Positions 1 through 7,106 of a stretch of 7,202 nucleotides of DNA are shown here, piece after piece. Below the pieces are notes generated by a model. That model was not told the origin of the DNA and did not search any database. It saw only the letters and a program-made list of their open reading frames with translations. Source of the DNA: Hyphomicrobiales bacterium (lineage in GTDB: Bacteria; Pseudomonadota; Alphaproteobacteria; Rhizobiales; JAKIUO01); NCBI GenBank assembly GCA_027069645.1, contig JALXEI010000094.1:1-7202 (forward strand), written 5' to 3'. The position numbers were made by a program, and so were the translations under genes. The stretch's first letter is position 1. The number at the start of each line of letters is the position of its first letter.

Positions 1-501
1 CCCAAGCTCAAGGACGACCAGCGTGCCGCAGGAGCCGCGGTCGCCGTGCTGGTCACCATGGCGCTGCCGGAAGGCATAGCCGGTTTTGGCCAGAAGGATG
101 GCGTCTGGATCTGCGACAGGGCCCACGCCCTGCCGCTGGCCAGCGCCCTGCGTGCCCAGTTGCTCACGGTAAGCCAGGCCCGAGCCGCCGCCACCGGTGT
201 CAGCGCCAAGCTGCAACTGCTCTACGATTACCTCTCCGGCGACGAATTCCGACACCGGGTCGAAGCCATCGTCGAGGCCTTTACCACGATGCAGGAACAG
301 GTCAACCGCGAACGCCGCGCCATGAACCGGCACTGGAAGGAACGCGAAAAGCAGATCGAACGCGTCATGCTCGGCACCACCGGCATGTACGGCGACCTGC
401 AGGGCATCATCGGCTCGGCCATGCAGAGCGTCCCGGCACTGGAGCTGGAGGACCAGGATGAATTGCAAGTGTCTGATGACTCCAGTGAAACCGATCTCTG
501 A
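1..501 (+). CDS. DUF2130 domain-containing protein, C-terminal part (5' end outside window)
   Basis: Reading frame 1 is open from the first base to a TGA at 499-501, giving the last 166 residues of a longer protein. I recognise the C-terminal region of the DUF2130 family from several stretches: an AVLVTMALPEGI segment, then GFGQKDGVWICD, a YDYLSG..FRHRVEAIVEAF helix, and the closing block with KEREKQIERV and TGMYGDLQGIIG. From memory, DUF2130 proteins are usually several hundred residues long, with a coiled-coil N-terminal half and a domain thought to be related to the restriction-endonuclease fold. Their function is not established. The end is acidic (ELEDQDELQVSDDSSETD). The gene points the same way as the csm operon and stops 51 bases before its probable start, so read-through transcription is possible. 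The family call is fairly secure; any role in defence is inference from position only. Confidence 0.8.
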   Translation, partial: PKLKDDQRAAGAAVAVLVTMALPEGIAGFGQKDGVWICDRAHALPLASALRAQLLTVSQARAAATGVSAKLQLLYDYLSGDEFRHRVEAIVEAFTTMQEQVNRERRAMNRHWKEREKQIERVMLGTTGMYGDLQGIIGSAMQSVPALELEDQDELQVSDDSSETDL

Positions 502-552
502 ATTGTGTGGTGGCAATCGTTATTACTGAAAAAACAAGTGAGCGAGCATAAA
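502..552 (+). other. Short gap between the DUF2130 gene and cas10
   Basis: This 51-base stretch is AT-richer than the genes on either side and would be the place for an operon promoter. I see no convincing pair of -35 and -10 boxes at proper spacing and no hairpin that would act as a terminator. It also contains an in-frame GTG at 505, three bases after the upstream stop, and another GTG at 538, either of which could extend Cas10 at its N-terminus. A GAG at 544-546 is the only weak ribosome-binding candidate for the ATG at 553. Confidence 0.35.
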
Positions 553-3252
553 ATGAAAGACAAGATGGATTCGAGTTGCCGCATGGCTTTTGCGGCATAC
601 CTGCATGATCTCGGCAAGTTGGCCGAACGAGCACGCATCGAGGAAGCGCAGGAAAAAGACGCCGAAGGCAATAGTCTTGCCGATCGCAACAAACAACTTT
701 ACTGCCCAAGCTGGAATGGCCGATATACCCATGTGCATGCGGCCTATTCGGCAATCGCCATCGATTTGCTGGAAACGGCATTGCCACCCTTGAAAGGCGC
801 AGATGTCAGCCCTTTCGCCGGTTGGAATGATTCGGGCGTGGACGATTCCCTGATCAACGCCGCGGCCATGCACCACAACCCGGATACGGCGCAGCAATGG
901 CTCATTGCCACGGCGGACCGGGTCGCTTCCGGCTTCGAGCGCGATACTTTCGATGATTACAACCGGGCAGTGGATAACGACAACAAGCCGCTGAACCATT
1001 ACACCCGCCGGCAGTTGACGCTGTTCGAGCAGATACGGTTGGGCGGCCAACCGGTCAAACCGGACGATCTGGAGTGGCGCTACCGGCTCGCGCCTCTTTC
1101 TGTGGACAGCCTCTTTCCGGAACGAGCCGAAAAGACGGAAAAAGCGGAAAACAAGACGGCGCAGGAGGAATACCACAAATTGTGGGATGCCTTCCTCGCT
1201 GCCGTAAACGAGATTCCCAAAAGCCACCGCAAGAACTGGAGTCTGTGGCTGGATCACTTCGATTCGCTGTGGGCGACCTACGCCTCGGCCATTCCCTCGG
1301 CCACAGTGGGCAATACCAAACCAGAGGTCTCACTGTACGACCATTCGCGCACGACCGCCGCGCTGGCTACTGCGTTGTGGCGCTATCACGAGACTGACAG
1401 TCCCGAAGAAATCCGCGAACAGCTCTGTGCACAATGGGACCGGGAGCGCCAGCAGCAGTCTCTGGCGGAAACAGCCTGGAGCGAGGAGAAGTTTCTTCTG
1501 GTCATTGGCGATTTTTTCGGCATCCAGTCGTTCATCTTCGCGAGCGGCGGCGAGACTCAGAAAAACGCGGCGCGACTGCTGCGGGGGCGTTCGGCGTATA
1601 TCTCTTTGCTCACCGAATGCGCGGCGCTGAAAATACTCGACGAGCTGGGCCTGCCACCCACTAGCCAGGTTATCAACGCGGCGGGCAAGTTTCTTATCGT
1701 CGCGCCCAACCGACCCGAAGTGCGGGAAAAACTGGCCCAGATCCAGAATGATTTCAACCAGTGGTTTCTGCAACAGACCTGGGGCGAATCCGGTATTGGC
1801 ATTGCCTGTGAGCCGGCAGCCTGCAACGATTTTCTCGACCGTAACAACGATGATGGCGAGCCGCCTTTCAAACGGCTCATCGACCGCTTGTTCAAGCGAC
1901 TGGAGGATATCAAGGCGAGCCGGTTCGCCCTTTGCGGAGACAACGCCCCTGCGCCGGTGTTCGAGGGCTTTCTTGACAGCTTCGACAATACCAAGGGCGT
2001 CTGCGCCATTGACGGACGCACCCCGGCTTCTGAATCACTGCCCAAGGCGGAAAACAAGTACATCAGCCCGCTGGCGCTGGATCAGATCAACACCGGCAAC
2101 TGGCTGGCGCATAACGACCGGCTGCTGGTGACACGCTCGAACATCGGCCATCAAACCCTGACGCTGAGCCTGTTCGGCTACCACATCAGCTTTACCGGCA
2201 GTGAAATGGCCAGTGGCAAGTTCGGAGAACTGGCCGCCAGGGGCGATCTGCGTCGGGCCTGGGATTACTCGCTGCCCGAAAGCAAGACGTCAGCGCTTTT
2301 CAACGGCTACGCACGCCGCAGCATCAACGCCTATGTGCCACAGATGGGCGACGCCAATGCATGGGAAGCTGACCGCTACAAGGGAATCGAGGAAGATGCC
2401 GAATGGGATGCCCGAATGCCCAAGAGTTTCGAGCACATTGCCCGCGATGATCTTTGGCTGGATGCCAACGACCACTGGAAAGGCACGGAAGCCCTGATTA
2501 CTCTGAAAGGCGATGTGGACAACTTGGGTCGCATCTTCGAGGTCGGGCTGGAAAAGCCCAGCTTCGCCAAATGGGCTTCGCTCTCTCGTCAGATGAATGC
2601 CTTTTTCGCTGTCTTTCTGCCCTGGTATTGCCGAAGTGAATATCCATCTACCTACACGGTGTTCGCAGGCGGCGACGACTTCTTCCTGATCGGCCCGTGG
2701 CGCAGCACCATCCGGCTGGCGCGAGGCATGCGTGAGGCGTTCCATCGCTATGTCGCGAAAAACAGCGACATCCATTTTTCCACCGGCTTGCTGATGACCA
2801 AGCCCGGTATGCCGGTGGCGCAAATGGGCGAGATGGCGGAACAGGCGCTCGAATATGCAAAGAGTCACGATGGCAAGAACGCTGTGACAGTGTTTGGTCA
2901 GACGGTCTCCTGGGATGAATTCGACGAGTTGTGGAAAACCCTGGAGAACATCGAGGACAAAGACGCCCAGTTCGATCTGAGCACCGGCTATCTCTATCGC
3001 CTGCAAGACCTGGCCGACATGGCCGAAAACCTGAAGTCGGATCAGCCCCGGCCGGAAAACGCCATCTGGCGCTCCTGGTTCAGCTATCGCACTTATCGCA
3101 TGCTGGAGCAAACTCTGAAGGGCAGGGACAGGCAACAAGAGCGCGAGCGCCGAATGCAGGAACTGGCCAACATTCTGAGCGAACCCATCGAGCGGTACGG
3201 CAACCGATTCAAGATCCCGCTTTTTATCCACCTATATCAACAGCGTAGCTGA
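553..3252 (+). CDS. cas10: Type III-A CRISPR effector large subunit Cas10/Csm1 (HD nuclease and GGDD cyclase)
   Basis: Cas10 is the signature subunit of the Csm complex. On target RNA binding its HD domain can cut single-stranded DNA and its palm domains make cyclic oligoadenylate from ATP. Counting from ATG 553 (899 residues), the HD pair is H18-D19 in YLHDLGK, with supporting H62, H107/H108 and the LIATADRVASGFER block around D122. Palm 1 has GDFFGIQSFIF (D320). Palm 2 has GDVDNLG (D654, D656) and the intact GGDD at 706-709 (bases 2668-2679). The helical D4 domain fills about 790-899. At 899 residues it is longer than the streptococcal or staphylococcal Csm1 (about 757), with a charged Glu/Lys linker at 190-204. 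The zinc motif between the palms keeps only C461 and C484. The ATG at 553 was chosen because the HD motif then sits at the usual distance from the N-terminus; the frame is open back to GTG 505 and also offers ATG 565. The next gene's ribosome-binding site overlaps the stop codon. Confidence 0.97.
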   Translation: MKDKMDSSCRMAFAAYLHDLGKLAERARIEEAQEKDAEGNSLADRNKQLYCPSWNGRYTHVHAAYSAIAIDLLETALPPLKGADVSPFAGWNDSGVDDSLINAAAMHHNPDTAQQWLIATADRVASGFERDTFDDYNRAVDNDNKPLNHYTRRQLTLFEQIRLGGQPVKPDDLEWRYRLAPLSVDSLFPERAEKTEKAENKTAQEEYHKLWDAFLAAVNEIPKSHRKNWSLWLDHFDSLWATYASAIPSATVGNTKPEVSLYDHSRTTAALATALWRYHETDSPEEIREQLCAQWDRERQQQSLAETAWSEEKFLLVIGDFFGIQSFIFASGGETQKNAARLLRGRSAYISLLTECAALKILDELGLPPTSQVINAAGKFLIVAPNRPEVREKLAQIQNDFNQWFLQQTWGESGIGIACEPAACNDFLDRNNDDGEPPFKRLIDRLFKRLEDIKASRFALCGDNAPAPVFEGFLDSFDNTKGVCAIDGRTPASESLPKAENKYISPLALDQINTGNWLAHNDRLLVTRSNIGHQTLTLSLFGYHISFTGSEMASGKFGELAARGDLRRAWDYSLPESKTSALFNGYARRSINAYVPQMGDANAWEADRYKGIEEDAEWDARMPKSFEHIARDDLWLDANDHWKGTEALITLKGDVDNLGRIFEVGLEKPSFAKWASLSRQMNAFFAVFLPWYCRSEYPSTYTVFAGGDDFFLIGPWRSTIRLARGMREAFHRYVAKNSDIHFSTGLLMTKPGMPVAQMGEMAEQALEYAKSHDGKNAVTVFGQTVSWDEFDELWKTLENIEDKDAQFDLSTGYLYRLQDLADMAENLKSDQPRPENAIWRSWFSYRTYRMLEQTLKGRDRQQERERRMQELANILSEPIERYGNRFKIPLFIHLYQQRS

Positions 3253-3265
3253 AGGAGTAGATGAC

Positions 3266-3709
3266 ATGAGCTATCCAAACCAGAAAAGACACGGCGGCAA
3301 GCCCCGACAGGAACGGCGCAGACTAGGCATTACAATCAGTTTCACCAATGAGAACGGAAAGATCGAAGCCGACCTGTTTGACAAGACGGCGAACACTGCC
3401 GCCAAAGTAGTCGCCGAGAGCAAGCGAGAACACAACAAAAGTACCCAGCTTCGCCGTTTCTACGATGAATTGGTGATGTGGGAAGAAAAGGTTCGTCAGG
3501 ACGAGAACAGGTTTGACGATTATCTGCCATTCATACGCATGCTCAAGGCCAAGGCCGCCTATGCCGAAGGCCGCAAGCTGGTCGATGGCGCTTTTGTGGA
3601 CCTTGTCGAGCAAACTGTCGACTTTATCAAAAGCGCGACTGATCTGCGCACGGCCAAACTGTTTTTCGAAGCCTTTATGGGTTTCTACAAACTGGAGAAA
3701 GGGGACTGA
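3266..3709 (+). CDS. csm2: Type III-A CRISPR effector small subunit Csm2
   Basis: Csm2 is the small alpha-helical subunit that stacks along the inside of the Csm complex and helps hold the crRNA-target duplex. The 147-residue product matches the family in its core. It has TQLRRFYDEL at 60-69, a LPFIRMLKAKAAYAEGR block at 87-103, and a helical end with FIKSATDLRTAKLFFEAFMG at 120-139. The first 20 residues are very basic (five Arg, three Lys) and may touch RNA; this is inference. The protein is somewhat longer than the Gram-positive versions I know (about 120-140 residues). AAGGAG at 3252-3257 starts on the last base of the cas10 stop and lies 8 bases before ATG 3266, which fixes the start. 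The next gene follows after 2 bases, so the pair is almost certainly translated from one message. Confidence 0.95.
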   Translation: MSYPNQKRHGGKPRQERRRLGITISFTNENGKIEADLFDKTANTAAKVVAESKREHNKSTQLRRFYDELVMWEEKVRQDENRFDDYLPFIRMLKAKAAYAEGRKLVDGAFVDLVEQTVDFIKSATDLRTAKLFFEAFMGFYKLEKGD

Positions 3710-3711
3710 TC

Positions 3712-4422
3712 ATGAAACTGGACAAAATCTCGAAACTGACTGGCACGATCGAGCTGGTGAGCGGCCTGCACATTGGCGGCGGCAACACCGAAATGCACAT
3801 CGGTGGCACGGACAACCCCGTCATCAAGAACCCGGTCACCAACCAGCCCTATATCCCCGGTTCCAGCCTCAAGGGAAAAATGCGCAGCCTGATGGAGTGG
3901 CACTGTGGTGTGGTCGGTATTGCCGATGGTAAAGCTCTGGCGATCAAGCATATCGACGAGCTTAATGGAAACCGCGCCCAGGGTATCGAAATATTGCGCC
4001 TGTTCGGGTATGCGCCCAGTGGCGGCGGACAGGACGACCCGAAACTGGTGCAGGAAATAGGCCCAACGCGGCTGGCGTTCTGGGATTGCAATCTCGACAC
4101 TGACTGGGTGAAAAAGATGAGCGACAACAATCTTCTGCTCACCGAAACCAAGATGGAAAACTCCATCGACCGCATCAAGGGCACGGCGGAAAATCCGCGT
4201 AATACCGAGCGGGTCCCGGCCGGGGCGAAGTTCGATTTCCAGCTCACGATCAAGGTCATCGACGGCGAAGATCTGCTCGATCCCGTCCTGCGTGGACTCA
4301 AGCTGGTGGAGTTATCCGGCCTGGGTGGCTCTGTCTCGCGCGGTTACGGCAAACTGGTGTTCCGGGATCTGGCGCTGGACGGCGAATCGGTGCAGGAAAA
4401 ACTCGAACAGGTGCAACTCTAA
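3712..4422 (+). CDS. csm3: Type III-A CRISPR effector backbone RAMP protein Csm3 (target RNA nuclease)
   Basis: Csm3 is the Cas7-type backbone protein. Several copies bind the crRNA guide and each cuts the target RNA at 6-base intervals. The 236-residue product is very typical. It has LTGTIELVSGLHIGGG at 9-24, then IGGTDNPVIKNP, where D34 corresponds by position to the catalytic Asp33 of the studied streptococcal and staphylococcal proteins. Next come IPGSSLKGKMRSL at 48-60, ENSIDRIKG at 149-157, the ERVPAGAKF strand, and a glycine-rich RAMP loop GLGGSVSRGYGKLVF at 203-217. Nothing essential appears lost, so target RNA cleavage is predicted. GGGG at 3701-3704 sits 7 bases before the ATG and serves as the ribosome-binding site. 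The stop TAA at 4420-4422 overlaps the AAGGAG of csm4. Confidence 0.97.
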   Translation: MKLDKISKLTGTIELVSGLHIGGGNTEMHIGGTDNPVIKNPVTNQPYIPGSSLKGKMRSLMEWHCGVVGIADGKALAIKHIDELNGNRAQGIEILRLFGYAPSGGGQDDPKLVQEIGPTRLAFWDCNLDTDWVKKMSDNNLLLTETKMENSIDRIKGTAENPRNTERVPAGAKFDFQLTIKVIDGEDLLDPVLRGLKLVELSGLGGSVSRGYGKLVFRDLALDGESVQEKLEQVQL

Positions 4423-4431
4423 GGAGACGGT

Positions 4432-5376
4432 ATGAAAACCCTGATTGCCATCTTGCGCCCGTGTTCGGCCTTTGGCGGGTTGATCCGGGGCGACACGCTG
4501 TTCGGCCAGCTCTGCTGGGCGGCTAGGCATCGCTGGGGCGAGGATCGCCTGACCGAACTGCTGGAAGGCTATACCGAAGGACAACCGTTTCTGATTGTCT
4601 CCGACGCCTTCCCGGCGGGTTATCTGCCACGCCCCGCGCTGCCTCTGCACCGCTTCGACGAAGTGCCCGATGCCGATCGCAAGGCTGTGAAGAAAAGGCA
4701 CTGGCTGCCTCGCGAGCGTTTCAATGAGCCAATGCGTCAATGGCTTGATCATGCCGTACCCGACACTGATATAGCCAGCGATGAGCTGATGGCTGAGCAT
4801 GTCCAGCCGCACAATACGATCAACCGGATGACCGGTACCACCGGCACCGGCGAGTTCGCGCCCTACACCATGGCACAGCACTGGTTTGCGCCCGATCTGG
4901 CATTCGACATCTATCTCGCTTACAACGCGGAACGGATGTCGGAGGATGAGATCCGGCAGCTGCTGCAGGATGTCGGCAGTGCGGGCTATGGCCGCGATGC
5001 CAGCATCGGCCTTGGCAAGTTCGATGTCGACGGAATTTCATCGGATGACTGGCCCGTCCAAGACAATGCCAACACCATGATGACATTGGCTCCCTGCGCA
5101 ATCCAGGGCTTGGGCTTCGAATCCACGCGGAGCTGGTACCAGCCTTTCACCCGCTTCGGAAGGCATGGCGATATTGCTGTACACACGGGGCGGCCTTTCA
5201 AGAACCCGGTGTTGATGGCCGACACTGGCGCGGTACTGGCCAGGCAAGATGGCAGGGTTGAGACATTCTGTGGCCAGGGACTTGGCGGCAATGGTCAGCT
5301 ATCAAAAGTCATCGAATCCACCGTACACCAGGGCTATGCACCTAGCCTGCCGGTCTTTCTGGAGGAAACATCATGA
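4432..5376 (+). CDS. csm4: Type III-A CRISPR effector RAMP protein Csm4 (Cas5-like, crRNA 5' end)
   Basis: Csm4 is the Cas5-group RAMP protein that pairs with Cas10 and grips the 5' repeat-derived tag of the crRNA at the base of the complex. The 314-residue product starts with a ferredoxin-like strand (TLIAILRP) and the family motif RGDTLFGQLCW at 19-29. It has an HNTINRMTGTTGTGEF segment at 127-142, like the N-x-I-x-R-x-T-G segment usual in Csm4. A RAMP glycine loop GYGRDASIGLGKF lies at 185-197 and a second glycine-rich stretch GQGLGGNG at 281-288. It ends APSLPVFLEE, in the usual Csm4 style. Length is normal for the family. AAGGAG at 4421-4426 with a 5-base spacer fixes the ATG at 4432. 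Its TGA stop at 5374-5376 lies inside the ATGA that also starts csm5. Confidence 0.94.
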   Translation: MKTLIAILRPCSAFGGLIRGDTLFGQLCWAARHRWGEDRLTELLEGYTEGQPFLIVSDAFPAGYLPRPALPLHRFDEVPDADRKAVKKRHWLPRERFNEPMRQWLDHAVPDTDIASDELMAEHVQPHNTINRMTGTTGTGEFAPYTMAQHWFAPDLAFDIYLAYNAERMSEDEIRQLLQDVGSAGYGRDASIGLGKFDVDGISSDDWPVQDNANTMMTLAPCAIQGLGFESTRSWYQPFTRFGRHGDIAVHTGRPFKNPVLMADTGAVLARQDGRVETFCGQGLGGNGQLSKVIESTVHQGYAPSLPVFLEETS

Positions 5377-7046
5377 GCGGCATTCCCGAAACCCGAAAGC
5401 TCTGGATTACGCCCCTGTCCCCGGTCCACATGGGTACCGACGAGGACTACACGCCTACCGGTTATGTCATCGAAGGCAATGCCCTGTACGAATTCGACCA
5501 GCGCGCGCTGGAAAACCTGCCGGATACCGAGCGCAAGAAACTCGATGGCCTGCTCACCGGCAAGGCCACGCCGGACATGCTGAAAAATGTCCAGGCCTTT
5601 TTCCATCGCAATCGCGAATGGTTGATCCCCGAAGCGGTCAACATCGTGCGTGTCAGTGATGAGATGGCAAGCTTCTACGAGGCACGCATCGGCAAGGCCG
5701 CCAATATCGAATCCGGCGGCAAACAGGTGTTGAACGCTCTGGAAATCGAGCGTGCCTATTACAATCCGACGGATCGACGGCTGATGTTGCCCGGTAGTGG
5801 ATTGAAGGGAGCAATGAGGACTGCCCTGCTGGATGCGGTCAACAATGGTCAACGAACCGAACGGGGTGAGCGGAATCGCGATTTGCAGCAACGCCTGTTC
5901 CAATACACCATGCGCGATCTCCACAAGGATCCCATGCGGCTGGTTCAGGTGGGCGATTGCGCCTGGCATGGACCGGCGGAGCTCAACAGCGCAGAGGTGC
6001 TCTTTGCCGTCAATCGAAAGAAACATGCTGTCGTCAAGGACGGAAAAGAGGTTCACTCCCTGGCGGAAAAGGGCCCCGATCAATTGCTTGAATGCGCCAC
6101 GCCCTTTCGCTTGCGGGCATTTCAGGGGACACTGAATATCCCGGGTTTCGGGGATACCCGGAGTATCACGAACCAGCTTCCGAAATACCATTTCAGCTTC
6201 GGTGAGATCGCCACGGCCTGCAACCGCTTCTATCGACCCATTTTCGACCGGGAACTGGCGCTTCTCGGGAAGCGCGGTTTCCTGGACAGTGCCTGGCGGG
6301 AAACCGTGGAAAACCTGTTGGGCAACGCTTCCATCCGCCAGCGGCTGGAAAACAATGATGCCTTCCTGCTGCGCGTTGGCCGCCACAGCGGCGCTGAATC
6401 CGTTACGCTCAATGGCGTTCGCTCGATCAAGATCATGAAAGGAAAAGGTCAACAACCTGACTGGGGAAAAGAAGCCAAAACCATCTGGCTTGCCACCAGT
6501 GACAAGGGTGACTGGCGTTACCTGAAACCCTTCGGGTGGCTGCTGGTTGAAATGACCGAACAGCATGAAACCCTGCCGGCCTGGCCAGAGGCCGATACAC
6601 TGATGCAACGGTATAATAATTCCATGTCTCAGTGGCTCGAGCGCGTTCGTCAGCGGCAATCGGAACTTCAAGAGAAAGTGAGCCGGATACGGGCAGAACA
6701 GGCCGAGCGGGCTGCAGAGGCGGCTCGTGAAGCCGAAGAGGCCGATCGTCTGAAAAAGGAAGAAGAGCAGCGTCTGGCTAAACTTTCACCATTTCAACGG
6801 GAGCTGGAGCAGATTGTTGAAAGCAACCGCAACAATAACCCTGCCGTCGTTTTGTTTAACAAGCTAACGGGTGGAGAGTGGCAGGACAGCGAAGATCAGC
6901 AAGTTGTTGCGGCGAAGATTCAGTCCATGTGGAAAGAGGAAGGAAAATGGATTCCTGACTTTTCGGGCAAGAACAAACAAAAGGTCAAGCAGAAAAATCG
7001 TTGCCAGACATTGCTTGAATATTTGCCCGATGGATCAAGTGAATGA
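5373..7046 (+). CDS. csm5: Type III-A CRISPR effector RAMP protein Csm5 with long C-terminal extension
   Basis: Csm5 is the RAMP protein that caps the 3' end of the crRNA in the Csm complex and helps crRNA maturation by recruiting host nucleases (known from Staphylococcus). The first 400 or so residues look like Csm5. They include KLWITPLSPVHMGTDEDYTPTGYVI at the start (split here for reading as KLWITPLSPVHMG then DYTPTGYVI), LPGSGLKGAMRTAL at 139-152, and FLLRVGRHSG at 331-340. The usual protein is about 340-400 residues; this one has 557. The added part is a charged Glu/Arg/Ala-rich coiled coil at about 418-470, followed by an 86-residue domain from SPFQREL at 472 to the end with WQDSEDQQVVAAKIQSMW and a lysine-rich tail. 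The start is fixed by the ATGA overlap with csm4 and GGAGG at 5361-5365. I see no frameshift or fusion scar. Confidence 0.92.
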   Translation: MSGIPETRKLWITPLSPVHMGTDEDYTPTGYVIEGNALYEFDQRALENLPDTERKKLDGLLTGKATPDMLKNVQAFFHRNREWLIPEAVNIVRVSDEMASFYEARIGKAANIESGGKQVLNALEIERAYYNPTDRRLMLPGSGLKGAMRTALLDAVNNGQRTERGERNRDLQQRLFQYTMRDLHKDPMRLVQVGDCAWHGPAELNSAEVLFAVNRKKHAVVKDGKEVHSLAEKGPDQLLECATPFRLRAFQGTLNIPGFGDTRSITNQLPKYHFSFGEIATACNRFYRPIFDRELALLGKRGFLDSAWRETVENLLGNASIRQRLENNDAFLLRVGRHSGAESVTLNGVRSIKIMKGKGQQPDWGKEAKTIWLATSDKGDWRYLKPFGWLLVEMTEQHETLPAWPEADTLMQRYNNSMSQWLERVRQRQSELQEKVSRIRAEQAERAAEAAREAEEADRLKKEEEQRLAKLSPFQRELEQIVESNRNNNPAVVLFNKLTGGEWQDSEDQQVVAAKIQSMWKEEGKWIPDFSGKNKQKVKQKNRCQTLLEYLPDGSSE

Positions 7047-7106
7047 TTTTCTTGAGATACGACTTGAGACAGTAAACGACAAGGATCCGAATTGACTGGA
7101 GAGAGC
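7047..7106 (+). other. 60-base gap between csm5 and the CARF-like gene
   Basis: This is the largest space inside the gene array. It is AT-rich, opens with TTTT, and holds a 7-base direct repeat CTTGAGA at 7051-7057 and 7063-7069, spaced 12 bases start to start. I see no strong hairpin followed by a T tract, so there is no evidence for a terminator, and the next gene may be co-transcribed. GGAGAG at 7098-7103 is the ribosome-binding site of the next gene. The repeat could be chance or an operator half-site pair. Confidence 0.4.

Noticed and set aside
1120..1164. Repetitive GAAAA-rich stretch in cas10 considered as a tandem repeat
   Set aside because: It encodes a short Ala/Glu/Lys/Thr linker (residues 190-204). 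The units are irregular and differ in length, so it is a charged linker, not a true DNA repeat.
2290..3231. Open frame of 313 codons on the minus strand opposite cas10
   Set aside because: It covers the GGDD-containing palm and D4 region of cas10, has no ribosome-binding site of note and no family resemblance; it is a shadow of the real gene.
4830..4851. Repeated ACCGG units in csm4 considered as a microsatellite
   Set aside because: They encode the Thr/Gly-rich TGTTGTG segment, which fits a known Csm4 motif after N-x-I-x-R, so protein constraint explains it.
6137..6161. Inverted repeats in csm5: TATCCC/GGGATA and CCGGGT/ACCCGG
   Set aside because: The two 6-base-stem hairpins are mutually exclusive, sit in the middle of a well-supported coding region and have no T tract. 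They are more likely codon chance than a terminator or regulatory structure.
5334..6671. Open frame of 445 codons on the minus strand opposite csm5
   Set aside because: It lies wholly over csm4/csm5 codons, has no recognisable motifs and is a typical by-product of GC-rich coding sequence. The plus-strand RAMP motifs are clear.
7030..7095. Small 21-residue open frame across the csm5 end and the gap
   Set aside because: It begins within csm5 codons in another frame without a good ribosome-binding site and shows no family features; too weak to call a gene.
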